This document shows positions 1-8,609 of a stretch of DNA of 64,000 nt, in pieces. Made by a program: the position numbers and the translations under genes. The notes under the pieces were generated by a model. It ran no database searches. It was not told the origin of the DNA and worked only from the letters and a program-made list of their open reading frames with translations. Source of the DNA: Allobosea psychrotolerans (GTDB taxonomy: Bacteria; Pseudomonadota; Alphaproteobacteria; Rhizobiales; Beijerinckiaceae); NCBI RefSeq assembly GCF_002917105.1, contig NZ_PQFZ01000023.1:17367-81366 (forward strand). The letters are read 5' to 3'. How positions within the stretch are numbered: the first letter of the stretch is position 1; every line of letters starts with the position of its first letter.

Positions 1-82
1 CATCCTGGCGCATAATCTGAAGCTTCCCGAAGAGGTTGCCGCGATGGCGCGCGAGGCTCTTGCGACGGAGAACCGGCCATGA
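1..82 (+). CDS. Transketolase N-terminal subunit, C-terminal end only (partial)
   Basis: The window opens inside a reading frame that starts upstream and ends at the TGA at 80-82. Only about 26 residues are visible (ILAHNLKLPEEVAAMAREAL and a short tail). The tail alone cannot be assigned by homology. The call rests on context: the stop overlaps the ATG of a transketolase C-terminal subunit in an ATGA junction, and split transketolases are normally encoded as adjacent N- and C-subunit genes. The two would form one thiamine-diphosphate enzyme. Confidence 0.55.
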   Translation, partial: ILAHNLKLPEEVAAMAREALATENRP

Positions 83-1071
83 CGCCCGCTGCACCGCAAA
101 CGCTGACGGTCGAGGATTTCAATCAACGCGGGGCAGCGGCCGCGCCGGCCCGGAAATTCTACGGCGAAACCCTGCTCGACCTCGCACGGCAGGATCCGCG
201 GATCGTATGCCTGACCGCCGATCTGACCATACCGACCGAAACCGACCTGTTTCGCGACGCTTTGCCCGAGCGCTTCCATCAGGTCGGGATAGCCGAGGCG
301 AACATGATCGGCCTCGCCGGGGGGATGGCCCGCAGCGGCGAGATCCCGTTCGTGCACTCCTTCTGCGTCTTTGCGACCCGGCGTTGCTACGACCAGATCG
401 CGATGCAGGTCGCCTACCCCAATCTCGCCGTGAAGATCGTCGGCCTCATCCCGGGCCTGACGACGATGCTGGGCGTCTCGCATCAGGCAACCGACGACAT
501 CGCGCTGATGCGGGCCTTGCCGAACATGACGGTGATCGAGCCGAGCGGCCCGGCTGCGGTCCCGGCCGCGGTGCGGGCCGCCCTCGCGCATGACGGGCCG
601 GTCTATCTGCGCCTGAAGCGGGCGGACGGCACCGAGGCCGGCGTCGTGGCGGAGGAGGGCGCCTTGCCGCTCGGCCGCATGCGCGTGCTGCGCCAGCCCG
701 GCGAAGGCCTGTTGCTGGCCTGCGGGATGATGGTCGAGGCGTCGCTGGCGGCGGCCGACATTCTGGCGGCCGAGGGGATCGCCGTCGGCGTCGTCGACGT
801 GCCGACGCTCAAGCCGCTCGATCCCGAGATCGCAACACTTGCCTCGGGCCTTCGCGCGGTCGTCACCGCCGAAAACCACTCGATCATCGGCGGGCTCGGC
901 AGCGCTGTCGCGGAGCTGCTGATGGAGTCGGGCGTGCGAACCGGCTTTAGCCGCGTCGGCGTCCGCGACGTCTTTGCCGAGGGCGGTACGACGCCCTATC
1001 TGTTCGAGCGCTACGGGCTGACGGCCGAGGCGATCGCGAAGACCTATCGCGAAGCGCGAGGGCGCGGCTGA
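79..1071 (+). CDS. Transketolase family protein, C-terminal subunit
   Basis: The 330-residue product carries the pyrimidine-binding domain of transketolase/DXS-type enzymes (about residues 22-190, with a GIAEANMIGLAGGMA segment holding the glutamate that activates thiamine diphosphate) and the C-terminal transketolase domain (about 200-320). It lacks the pyrophosphate-binding half, which should be supplied by the preceding gene, whose stop overlaps this start by 4 bp. Split transketolases of this type often sit in catabolic gene clusters of Rhizobiales and transfer two-carbon ketol units; the substrate is unknown here. Its 3' end overlaps the convergent GntR gene by 28 bp. Confidence 0.88.
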   Translation: MTPAAPQTLTVEDFNQRGAAAAPARKFYGETLLDLARQDPRIVCLTADLTIPTETDLFRDALPERFHQVGIAEANMIGLAGGMARSGEIPFVHSFCVFATRRCYDQIAMQVAYPNLAVKIVGLIPGLTTMLGVSHQATDDIALMRALPNMTVIEPSGPAAVPAAVRAALAHDGPVYLRLKRADGTEAGVVAEEGALPLGRMRVLRQPGEGLLLACGMMVEASLAAADILAAEGIAVGVVDVPTLKPLDPEIATLASGLRAVVTAENHSIIGGLGSAVAELLMESGVRTGFSRVGVRDVFAEGGTTPYLFERYGLTAEAIAKTYREARGRG

Positions 1072-1796
1072 TGAGCGGTGTCGCGTGCCAGCTTGCGGGT
1101 GTCGCCTCCGGATTCCAGCAATTGCACGAGCTTGACCCCACCCTGACGCATGTCGGTCTGCACGGCGTCGCGTACGCCCGCGGCATCGCGATCCCGCAGG
1201 CATTCGAGAATGCGCAGGTGCTCGTGCCGCCCGGGATAGGTCGGTGCCGCATTCGGGTAATGGTAGTTGAGAAGCGGGCCGTTGCGCATCCAGATATCGT
1301 CGAGAATCGCCAGCAACTCGGGCATCTCCGCGGCCTCGTAGAGCCGGTGGTGGAAGCGCCAGTTCGCCCGGACCGCGTCGGACCAGCGCCCCTCCGCCTC
1401 GGCGGCGACGAGCTCCTGGTGCAGAGCCGTCATTTGCGCGATGCCGTCCTCGCTGATCCTCGGCGTGGCGTTCTCGGCCGCAAGCCCCTCGAGAAAGAGG
1501 CGGATCGTCCTGAGCTCGAGATACTGGGCCAGCGACATATGCGCGACGATGATCGAGCGGCCGTCGATCAGCTCCAGGGCGCGGGCGCGCACGAGCTGCA
1601 TCAGCGCCTCGCGGATCGGCGTCTCCGAGACATGCATCGATGCCGCGAGTTCGCGGATCTTGAAGCGATGACCCGGCCAGAAGCGGCCCTCCATCAGCGC
1701 GATGCGCAGATTGTTGTAGACGATACGCGTCAGGCTGTCGCGCGCGACGGGCTCGATCGCTCCAGCTTGCAGGGAATGGTCTTCTGCGTTCGTCAC
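1044..1796 (-). CDS. GntR family transcriptional regulator (FadR/FCD subfamily)
   Basis: A winged-helix GntR domain (about residues 20-80, with the recognition-helix segment VSETPIREALMQLV) is followed by an all-helical FCD ligand-binding domain that often binds a metal and a carboxylate. I prefer the GTG at 1796 because AGAGGAAG lies just upstream; a TTG at 1829 would add 11 residues. The gene is divergent from the ABC importer operon, and a GATATATC palindrome stands in the space between, so it is the likely local regulator. Its 3' end overlaps the transketolase gene. The effector cannot be read from sequence. Confidence 0.88.
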   Translation of the reverse strand: MTNAEDHSLQAGAIEPVARDSLTRIVYNNLRIALMEGRFWPGHRFKIRELAASMHVSETPIREALMQLVRARALELIDGRSIIVAHMSLAQYLELRTIRLFLEGLAAENATPRISEDGIAQMTALHQELVAAEAEGRWSDAVRANWRFHHRLYEAAEMPELLAILDDIWMRNGPLLNYHYPNAAPTYPGRHEHLRILECLRDRDAAGVRDAVQTDMRQGGVKLVQLLESGGDTRKLARDTAHQPRPRASR

Positions 1797-1944
1797 GCTG
1801 CTTCCTCTGGGGCCGAAGTTTTCGGCCAAAGCTCACCCATAAATCAAAAGAACCGGGCCCGGAACGCAAAAAGCACGCGCCGAAAGCCTGGGCCGGCCAA
1901 GCGGCGGACCGCGGCGGCTTCGCACGCGAAACACGCTTGCCAAG

Positions 1945-1963
1945 TTCGATATATCAAATATTC
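1945..1963. promoter_or_regulatory. Putative GntR operator, copy 1
   Basis: TTCGATATATCAAATATTC contains the perfect 8-bp palindrome GATATATC (1948-1955). It lies about 30 bp upstream of the ABC operon start. The same TTCGATATATCA string occurs just upstream of the aminotransferase gene (10686-10697). FCD-type GntR proteins bind short palindromes of this kind. The match to the regulator next door is an inference. Confidence 0.55.
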
Positions 1964-1985
1964 TAGCTGGCAGTAAGGGGATCCT

Positions 1986-3089
1986 ATGCTGCAGTCCGCT
2001 GCTCTTTCCAGCCGTTCCGTAGGGATCGAGATCGAAGGCCTCGTGAAGCGGTTCGGCTCCGTGAAGGCCGTGGACGGAGTTTCGCTCGCCGTCGAGCCCG
2101 GCGAGTTTCTGGCGCTGCTCGGTCCCTCCGGCTCCGGCAAGACGACGATCTTGATGGCGATCGCCGGTTTCGAATATCCGGACGAGGGGCGCATCCGGGT
2201 CGGTGGCGAGGACCTCACCTGGGTGCCGCCGAACCGGCGCAATCTCGGCATGGTCTTCCAGAAATATACGCTGTTTCCGCATATGAGCGTGCTGGAGAAC
2301 ATCGCCTTTCCGCTCAAGATGCGCGGCCTCGGCCGGGCCGAGCGCGAGGAGCGGGCGCGTGCGGCGCTCGCCACCGTGCGGCTCGACGGCTATGGCGAGC
2401 GCAAGCCCTCGCAGCTCTCCGGCGGCCAGCAGCAGCGCGTCGCTATCGCGCGCGCCATTGTCTACAAGCCGCGCGTGCTGCTGATGGACGAGCCGCTCTC
2501 GGCGCTCGACAAGAACCTCCGCGAGGAGATGCAGATCGAAACCAAGCATCTGCAGCGCGAGATCGGCATCACCGTCGTCTTCGTCACCCACGACCAGACC
2601 GAAGCCCTGACGATGGCCGACCGTGTCGCGGTGCTCGACCAGGGCCGGCTCCAGCAGATCGGCTCTCCACACGATCTCTACGAGACGCCGCGGACGGCCT
2701 TCGTCGCCGGTTTCATCGGCGAGACCAATTTCTGCAAAGGCAGGGCGCAAGGCGCCGGCGTTGCCGGTCAGCGCATCGGCGTGACGCTCGACGGCGGCGA
2801 CGTGGTCGAGGCGACGGCGGTCGAGGCCGTCGCGCAGGGCGCGCCGGTGCGGATCGCGATCCGGCCGGAAAGGCTGAGCCTCGGAGATCCGGCAACCGGG
2901 CTCGCGGCATGTGTCGAGGAGGCGATCTATGCCGGCAACGCCACCACGCTGCTGCTGGCGTTGCCGTCCGGCCAGTCGATACGGCTGCGCGTGCCGGCGG
3001 GCGCGGCGCTTGCCTCTCCCGCGGTCGGCGAGAGGGTCGGCCTGAGCTGGCGGGTCGAGGACGCCCGGGCCTTCGGAGACGCGGCGTGA
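1986..3089 (+). CDS. ABC transporter ATP-binding protein, spermidine/putrescine type
   Basis: This 367-residue ATPase energises import through the two permeases encoded next. It shows Walker A GPSGSGKTT (46-54), the signature LSGGQQQR (about 146), Walker B VLLMDEP (about 164), the H-loop VTHDQTEALTMAD, and a C-terminal TOBE domain typical of the PotA/CysA/MalK group. The ATG has a good AAGGGG site 6 bp upstream. The stop overlaps the GTG of the first permease (GTGA), so the genes are translationally coupled. The family takes up polyamines, iron, thiamine and other cationic or amine compounds; the substrate here is unknown. Confidence 0.93.
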   Translation: MLQSAALSSRSVGIEIEGLVKRFGSVKAVDGVSLAVEPGEFLALLGPSGSGKTTILMAIAGFEYPDEGRIRVGGEDLTWVPPNRRNLGMVFQKYTLFPHMSVLENIAFPLKMRGLGRAEREERARAALATVRLDGYGERKPSQLSGGQQQRVAIARAIVYKPRVLLMDEPLSALDKNLREEMQIETKHLQREIGITVVFVTHDQTEALTMADRVAVLDQGRLQQIGSPHDLYETPRTAFVAGFIGETNFCKGRAQGAGVAGQRIGVTLDGGDVVEATAVEAVAQGAPVRIAIRPERLSLGDPATGLAACVEEAIYAGNATTLLLALPSGQSIRLRVPAGAALASPAVGERVGLSWRVEDARAFGDAA

Positions 3090-3955
3090 GCGGCCGCCCC
3101 TCCCGATGGCTGCTCGGCGGGCGCCATTACAGCGAGGCGGCGAGCCTCGCCTTGGCTGCACCCTTCCTGATCCTGGCCTTCGTCACCTTCATCCTGCCGC
3201 TTGGCTCGCTGCTGCATGAAAGCCTGTTCCTGCCGCAGCCGACACTGGCCCATTACGAGCGCGCGCTGACGGAGCCGGTCTATCTTCGCGTTATGCTGCG
3301 CACGCTGCGCATCGCAGCCTCGGTCACGCTCCTGACGCTGCTGCTGGCCTGGCCGCTGGCTTGGCTCATGGCGCGCAGCAGCGGCTTGAGGCTCGCCATC
3401 CTCGTCGCCTCGGTGCTGCTGCCGCTGTGGACCTCGGTGTTGGTGCGCACCTATGCCTGGATGGTGCTGCTGCAGAAGAACGGGGTGGTCAACCAGCTCC
3501 TGATCGGCGCCGGCATCACCGGCGAGCCGCTGCGTCTGCTCTACACCGAGGGCGCCGTCGTACTGGCGATGAGCCATGTGCTGCTGCCCTTCATGGTGCT
3601 GCCGATCTTCTCGGCGCTGCGCGGCATCCCGGAGGACTACAACCGCGCCGCGCAGATGCTGGGCGCATCCGAATGGGCGACCTTCCGCGAGGTGATCTTC
3701 CCGCTCTCGCTGCCGGGCGTGACCTCGGGTTGCCTGATGGTGTTCCTGCTGGCGCTCGGCTTCTTCGTCACCCCGGCGCTGATCGGCGGCCCCCAGCAGA
3801 TGATGATCGCGACGCTGGTCTCGCAACAGGTACGCGAGATGCTGGACTGGTCTTTCGCGGGCGCCCTTGTCGGCGTGCTGCTCGCCTTCGTCCTGCTCAT
3901 CGCGGTCGCTTTCAAGCGAGCGGTCCGGCTCGATCGCTTCGTGGGGTCGGCATGA
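3086..3955 (+). CDS. ABC transporter permease 1 (PotB-like)
   Basis: A polytopic inner-membrane permease of about 289 residues with six predicted transmembrane segments. It carries the EAA loop near the C-terminus (AAQMLGASEWATFREVIFPL) that contacts the ATPase. The GTG at 3086 is chosen because it overlaps the preceding stop and the residues right after it match permease N-termini; the frame is open further upstream but that part is antisense-like. The gene ends in an ATGA overlap with permease 2. It belongs with the PotB/PotC-type binding-protein-dependent systems. Confidence 0.9.
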   Translation: MSGRPSRWLLGGRHYSEAASLALAAPFLILAFVTFILPLGSLLHESLFLPQPTLAHYERALTEPVYLRVMLRTLRIAASVTLLTLLLAWPLAWLMARSSGLRLAILVASVLLPLWTSVLVRTYAWMVLLQKNGVVNQLLIGAGITGEPLRLLYTEGAVVLAMSHVLLPFMVLPIFSALRGIPEDYNRAAQMLGASEWATFREVIFPLSLPGVTSGCLMVFLLALGFFVTPALIGGPQQMMIATLVSQQVREMLDWSFAGALVGVLLAFVLLIAVAFKRAVRLDRFVGSA

Positions 3956-4782
3956 GCGCGCCCGAACGCACCCGGCCCTCCCGCCATGCCGGCCGCGCCG
4001 CGATCGGGGCGATCGCCTATGCCGTCACGGTGTTCCTGCTGCTGCCGACGCTGGTGATCATGCCGATGTCGGTGGGGCCGGAGCGCTATCTGCGCTTTCC
4101 GCCGGACGGCTTCTCGCTGCGTTGGTACGCCGAGTATTTCGGCGATGCCGACTGGATCAGCGCCACGCTGTTCAGCCTGGAGATCGGCGTCGTCGCGACG
4201 CTCGCCGCCACGGTCGTCGGAACCATGCTGGCGCTCGCGCTGGTGCGCGGGCGGCTGCCGGGGAAGGGATTGGTGGAGCTTCTCGTCATCGGTCCCGTCA
4301 TCGTCCCGCATATCGCGCTCGCGGTAGCGATGTTTCTCGTCTTCGAGCAGTTGCGCCTGACCGGCACGCTGCTGGGCTTCGCGATGGCGCACACGATCCT
4401 GGCGTTGCCCTTCGTGGTCTTCACTGTGCTGGCGGCGCTCTATCGCTTCGATGCGGATCTCGAGCGCGCGGCGCTGTCGTGCGGGGCAGGGCCGCTGCGC
4501 ACCTTCCGCCATGTCACGCTGCCGTTGATTGCGCCCGGCGTGGTCTCGGCCGCGCTGTTTGCCTTCATCATCTCCTTTGACGAGGCGGTGGTGTCGTTCT
4601 TCATCTCCAACCTCGACCGCAAGACCCTGCCGCGCAAGATGTTCGAGGATATCGACTACAACGTCTCGCCGACTTTGGCCGCCGTCGCGACCATGCTGAC
4701 CCTTCTGACGATAGCCGCGCTCGTCGGCAGCCACCTGATCAAGAGCCGTCTCGACCGCCGCGCGCGCGCGGCCGGGAGCTGA
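3952..4782 (+). CDS. ABC transporter permease 2 (PotC-like)
   Basis: The second inner-membrane permease, 276 residues, has about six transmembrane helices and the EAA-type loop (RAALSCGAGPLRTFRHVTLP). Its ATG at 3952 overlaps the stop of permease 1. Together with the ATPase and the binding protein downstream it completes a spermidine/putrescine-type importer. The chain ends with a basic tail, as is common in PotC proteins. Confidence 0.9.
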   Translation: MSAPERTRPSRHAGRAAIGAIAYAVTVFLLLPTLVIMPMSVGPERYLRFPPDGFSLRWYAEYFGDADWISATLFSLEIGVVATLAATVVGTMLALALVRGRLPGKGLVELLVIGPVIVPHIALAVAMFLVFEQLRLTGTLLGFAMAHTILALPFVVFTVLAALYRFDADLERAALSCGAGPLRTFRHVTLPLIAPGVVSAALFAFIISFDEAVVSFFISNLDRKTLPRKMFEDIDYNVSPTLAAVATMLTLLTIAALVGSHLIKSRLDRRARAAGS

Positions 4783-4836
4783 ACCACCCGCCACCGCCGT
4801 CCCGAAATCCGAAGGCAACAAAAGGGGAGCCTCGCG

Positions 4837-5910
4837 ATGACCATAGACAGCAAGCTTTCGACGACACGACGCCATGTCCTGGCCGGCGCGCTGGGCGCCG
4901 CCTCTTTCGCCATCGGCGGACAGGCGCTCGCCCAGACCAAAGAAGTCATCGTCGCCACCACCGGCGGCCTGATGGAGCGCAGCCTGCAGGAGCATTTCTA
5001 CAAGCGTTTCGAAGAGCAGACCGGCATCAAGGTCCGCTCGGTGCCAATCGAGCTGCCGGACCAATGGGCCCGCGCCCGCGCCGGCCAGCGCAGCGGCAAC
5101 ATTCCCTTCGACGTCGTCACCGCGACGCCGCCGGACCTGATCCAGCATGCCGACATCCTGGAGCCGATCGATTGCGCCGGCCTGCCGGGCATCGTCGCGC
5201 ACGCCCTGCCGAATGCCTGCTTCCCGCGCGGCATCATCCGCACGGCCGGCGGCATGGCGCTGACCTGGAGCAAGAAGGCTTTCCCGAAAGGCGGGCCGCA
5301 ATCCTGGGCCGATTTCTTCGACACCGCCAAATTCCCGGGCCCGCGCTCGCTGCCCGATACCGGCGACCGCGAATGGTGGGTGCCGCTCGCGGCGCTGCTG
5401 GCTGACGGGGTGGCGCCGGACAAGGCCTTCCCGCTGGATCTGGACAGGGCCTACAAGAAACTGGACGCGCTGAAGCCCCAGATCGCCGCCTGGTGGAAGA
5501 GCGGCGACAACGCCATGCAGATTATGCGTGGCGGCGACGCCGTGATGATGATGGTTTATTCCAGCCGCTCCGTGCCGCTCGCCAAGAGCGGGGAGTTCGA
5601 CTTCACCTGGAACCAGGCGATCCGGGACGTCGGCAACTGGGCGGTGCTCAAGGGCAGCCCGAATGTCCAGAATGGCATCAAGTTCCTCGATTTCTTCGTG
5701 CAGGACGGCAAGGAGCATGTGGCCTTCAGCGAGAAGGTCTCCTTCGATTCCAACAACCGCGAGGCGCCGAGCCTCGTGCCGCCGGAGGAGCGCCGCTTCC
5801 GTCCGTCCTGGCCCGACAACTGGTCGAAGCTGGTCATCGCCGATTACGACTGGATCGCGGCGAACCGCAACGCGCTCCGGGAGCGCTGGGTCACCTGGCT
5901 GACGAAATAG
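4837..5910 (+). CDS. ABC transporter substrate-binding protein (family 1, PotD-like)
   Basis: A 357-residue exported binding protein. The N-terminus has a twin-arginine-like signal (TTRRHVLAGALGAASFAIGG) with probable cleavage after AQA, followed by EVIVATTGGLMERSLQEHFY, the opening typical of family 1 solute-binding proteins for polyamines or iron. An AGGGGAG site precedes the ATG. It lies 54 bp after permease 2 and so belongs to the same operon. It should capture the substrate in the periplasm; the ligand cannot be deduced. Confidence 0.9.
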   Translation: MTIDSKLSTTRRHVLAGALGAASFAIGGQALAQTKEVIVATTGGLMERSLQEHFYKRFEEQTGIKVRSVPIELPDQWARARAGQRSGNIPFDVVTATPPDLIQHADILEPIDCAGLPGIVAHALPNACFPRGIIRTAGGMALTWSKKAFPKGGPQSWADFFDTAKFPGPRSLPDTGDREWWVPLAALLADGVAPDKAFPLDLDRAYKKLDALKPQIAAWWKSGDNAMQIMRGGDAVMMMVYSSRSVPLAKSGEFDFTWNQAIRDVGNWAVLKGSPNVQNGIKFLDFFVQDGKEHVAFSEKVSFDSNNREAPSLVPPEERRFRPSWPDNWSKLVIADYDWIAANRNALRERWVTWLTK

Positions 5911-5968
5911 GCCCTGCCGCACCGGCGCCGCCGACGCGGCGCCGGCCACTTCGCCAAGGTTGCCGTCG

Positions 5969-6295
5969 ATGCTCGTAAATTACCCTGATGCCGCGCACTG
6001 GCCGGTCGATCCGACGCGCCGGGATCTCGTCGAGGAAATGCGCGCCAGGCCGCGCGGTCCCCATAGTCACGACCTGCAGCGGCTGCTCCATCGCATGCGA
6101 TGGACCGGCGTCGGCAAGCGCTACGTGCTGATCACCCTGGAGCCCGGCCGCCGCTGGATGCTGGCGCGGCTGCCCGGGCGTCGCGGGGTGCCGATCGAGA
6201 CCTTTCCCAATCGTGTCTTCACCAGCCTGGCCGAGGCCGAATGGGCCGTCTTCGCGATGCGCTGGGAAGCGCTGACCGGGCAAGAACTGGACTGA
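5969..6295 (+). CDS. Small subunit resembling N,N-dimethylformamidase alpha (DmfA1-like)
   Basis: The product is about 108 residues. By itself it looks anonymous, but from memory the pattern LQRLLHRMR...GKRYVLITLEPGRRWMLARL...FTSLAEAEWAVFAMR lines up with the DMFase small subunit (LQRVHNYFRM...GRYYIYSEREWDAYRIATI...EEEAMHAVFLRR). It directly precedes a 750-residue gene resembling the DMFase large subunit, the same order as in known dmfA1A2. The ATG at 5969 is chosen because AAGG lies 9 bp upstream; a TTG at 5960 is possible. The small subunit probably stabilises the large one. Homology was judged by eye. Confidence 0.7.
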   Translation: MLVNYPDAAHWPVDPTRRDLVEEMRARPRGPHSHDLQRLLHRMRWTGVGKRYVLITLEPGRRWMLARLPGRRGVPIETFPNRVFTSLAEAEWAVFAMRWEALTGQELD

Positions 6296-6309
6296 GAAGG
6301 CACGTCGTC

Positions 6310-8562
6310 ATGAGAGATACCACCGCCGTTCTCGGCTATGCCTGGCCGCTCGTCGTCTCGCCGGGCGAGAGCGTTTCCTTCCATCTGTCGAGCCCGGGCC
6401 TGACGCAGGCGCAGGCGAAGATCGTTCGCGTCCGCTGCGCCGATCCCGACCCGGATGGGCCGGGGCTGAAGCTCGAAACGCCCGGCACGCCCATCGATGG
6501 GCCGGTGGCGCTGAAGGATCAGCCGATCCATCCCGGCGCGGCCGCGATCATCGCCGATGTGCCGGCCCTGTCGCCCGCGAGTTTCTCGGCCGGGTGCTTC
6601 ATCTGGCCGACGGCGCCGCTGGGCCGCGAGCAGAGCATCCTGGCGCGCTGGCGTGCCGATCTCGGGCAAGGCTGGCGGCTCGGACTCGACGAGGACGGCC
6701 ATCTCGTCTTCGAGGTTGCGGGCGCCGATGGAGGCCTCACGCTGCGGGTCGCCAGGCCGGCTATCGAGCGCGAATGGCTCTTCGTCGCCGCGAGTTACGA
6801 GGCGGCGTCCGGTGTCGTGACGCTGACCCAGCGCAGCCTCGATCCGCAGGGTGGTCGCGATACCAGCGGCCATGTCGTTGGGCACGGGCCGAAGACGGTA
6901 GCCTGGCCGCGGGATACGGCGCTCGTCTTCGCGGCGCAGGCGCGCGAGGCCGGCTCCGACCCGCTGACCGAAGCGCATTACGACGGCAAGATCGACCGGC
7001 CACGGCTCTTCTCCACGGCGCTGGCGGAAGAGGAACTGCGCCGCGCCTGCGAGACTCTCGCGCCGCTCCCGAGCGATCCGCGCCTCGTCGGGGCTTGGGA
7101 TTTTTCGCGTGAGATGGCGGGAGACGCCATCCGCGACGTCTCGACCAACCGTCTCGACGGCCGGCTGCGCAACATGCCGATGCGCGCCATGACCGGCGCG
7201 AACTGGGACGGTTCGGTGGTGCAGTGGCGCGAGCGGCCCGAGCTCTACGGGGCGATCCATTTCCACAGCGACGACATGGCCGATTGCGGCTGGGAGCAGG
7301 GACCTCAATTCACGGTGCCCGCCGACTGGCGCAGCGGTTTCTATGCGCTGAGGCTGACGGCGCGGGAGGGCAGCGAAGACCCCGTCGAAAGCTATGTCTC
7401 TTTCTTCGTGCGCGCTCCGCTCGGCCAGGCGAAGTCGAAATTGGCGCTCGTGGCCTCTACCGCGACCTATCAGGCCTATGCCAACAGCGCGCTCAGGCTC
7501 GACCAGGTCCATGCCGAGGCGATGCTGGAGGGCGTGATCGCGCTCTCGCGGGACGACGCCTATCTTCAGGAGCATCGCGAGCTCGGCCTCTCCACCTACG
7601 ACACGCATAGCGACGGCAGCGGATGGTGCTATTCGACCGCGAAACGGCCGATCCTGAACATGCGCCCGCTCGGCAACACCTTCAACTACGTCAACGACAC
7701 CCACATCATCGACTGGCTCGAAGAACTCAGCTTCGATTACGATGTCATCACCGATTGCGACATCGACCGGCACGGCGCCCAGCTGCTCAAAGCCTATGAC
7801 TGCGTGATCACGCCGTCGCATCCCGAATATTACAGCCTCAACATGATCGAGGCCTTCGACGCCTATCAGCGCGGCGGCGGGCGGCACGTCTATCTCGGCG
7901 GCAACGGCTTCTACTGGCGCATCGCCTGGCACCCGACCAACCCGCATGAGATGGAGATCAGGCGCGGCATGAGCGGGCTGCGCACATGGGAAGGGGAAGC
8001 GGGCGAGAACGGGCTGTCCTTCACCGGCGAGCCTTCGGGTCTCTGGCGCACGCATGGGCGGCCGCCGCAGCGGCTCGTCGGCGTCGGTTTCGATGCGCAG
8101 GTCTTCACACGCTCCTATCCCTATGAATGGCTGGAGGATGCGCGCGATCCGCGCGTCGCCTGGCTGGTCGAAGGTGTCGACCTGGCCCAGCCCCTGGGCG
8201 ATTTCGGCCTGCGCGGTGGAGGTGCCGCCGGGCTTGAGGTCGACAGGGTCGAGCCCGCTCTGGGCACGCCGCCGCATACGCTGCGCCTCGCGACCGCGGA
8301 CCAGCTCGATTATGGCGGCGTCCCGACGCTGGAAGAGCTCCGCACCCTCCATCGCGGCGTCATGGGAGACCAGAACGCGCTCGTGCGCGCCGATCTCGCC
8401 TTCTTCCCGACAGCGGCGGGAGGAGCCGTGTTCTCGACGGGCTCCATCGCCTGGGCTTGCGCGCTGACCTGCTACCGCTACGAGAATTCGGTGAGCCGGG
8501 TGACGGAGAACGTCCTGCGTCGCTTCCTCGATCCGGCACCGTTCGAGGGCTTCGACGATTGA
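6310..8562 (+). CDS. N,N-dimethylformamidase beta subunit-like amidohydrolase (DmfA2-like)
   Basis: At 750 residues it is close to the known DMFase large subunit (about 760). A concanavalin/LamG-like region (about 75-245) precedes the catalytic part. Published DMFase has a mononuclear iron held by two tyrosines and a glutamate. Candidate equivalents here are Y390 (TYQAYAN; Y387 is close by), Y430 (STYDTHSDGSG) and E506 with H504 (SHPEYYS), in the same order and with similar spacing. The enzyme would hydrolyse an N-substituted formamide or other small amide in the cytoplasm after ABC import. The true substrate is unknown; DMF itself is not implied. The ATG at 6310 follows the small subunit by 14 bp. 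Confidence 0.85.
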   Translation: MRDTTAVLGYAWPLVVSPGESVSFHLSSPGLTQAQAKIVRVRCADPDPDGPGLKLETPGTPIDGPVALKDQPIHPGAAAIIADVPALSPASFSAGCFIWPTAPLGREQSILARWRADLGQGWRLGLDEDGHLVFEVAGADGGLTLRVARPAIEREWLFVAASYEAASGVVTLTQRSLDPQGGRDTSGHVVGHGPKTVAWPRDTALVFAAQAREAGSDPLTEAHYDGKIDRPRLFSTALAEEELRRACETLAPLPSDPRLVGAWDFSREMAGDAIRDVSTNRLDGRLRNMPMRAMTGANWDGSVVQWRERPELYGAIHFHSDDMADCGWEQGPQFTVPADWRSGFYALRLTAREGSEDPVESYVSFFVRAPLGQAKSKLALVASTATYQAYANSALRLDQVHAEAMLEGVIALSRDDAYLQEHRELGLSTYDTHSDGSGWCYSTAKRPILNMRPLGNTFNYVNDTHIIDWLEELSFDYDVITDCDIDRHGAQLLKAYDCVITPSHPEYYSLNMIEAFDAYQRGGGRHVYLGGNGFYWRIAWHPTNPHEMEIRRGMSGLRTWEGEAGENGLSFTGEPSGLWRTHGRPPQRLVGVGFDAQVFTRSYPYEWLEDARDPRVAWLVEGVDLAQPLGDFGLRGGGAAGLEVDRVEPALGTPPHTLRLATADQLDYGGVPTLEELRTLHRGVMGDQNALVRADLAFFPTAAGGAVFSTGSIAWACALTCYRYENSVSRVTENVLRRFLDPAPFEGFDD

Positions 8563-8569
8563 TCCGATG

Positions 8570-8590
8570 GCGGCCGGCTCGCCCGGCCGC
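8570..8590. terminator. Hairpin between convergent genes, possible bidirectional terminator
   Basis: GCGGCCGG (8570-8577) and CCGGCCGC (8583-8590) form a perfect 8-bp stem with a 5-nt loop, 8 bp after the stop of the DmfA2-like gene and 20 bp after the stop of the convergent gene. There is no clear U-run, so intrinsic termination is uncertain. Confidence 0.45.
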
Positions 8591-8609
8591 ATTCTCTCGG
8601 TCGGACGCT

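Noticed and set aside
3637..5949. Very long minus-strand open frame (770 codons)
   Set aside because: It is antisense to the permease and binding-protein genes, rich in Arg, Gln, His and Asp as expected from the reverse of GC-rich codons, and has no family features.
6121..8592. Minus-strand open frame of 823 codons opposite the DMFase-like gene
   Set aside because: It is an antisense shadow; the plus-strand protein has clear family motifs and a coupled neighbour.
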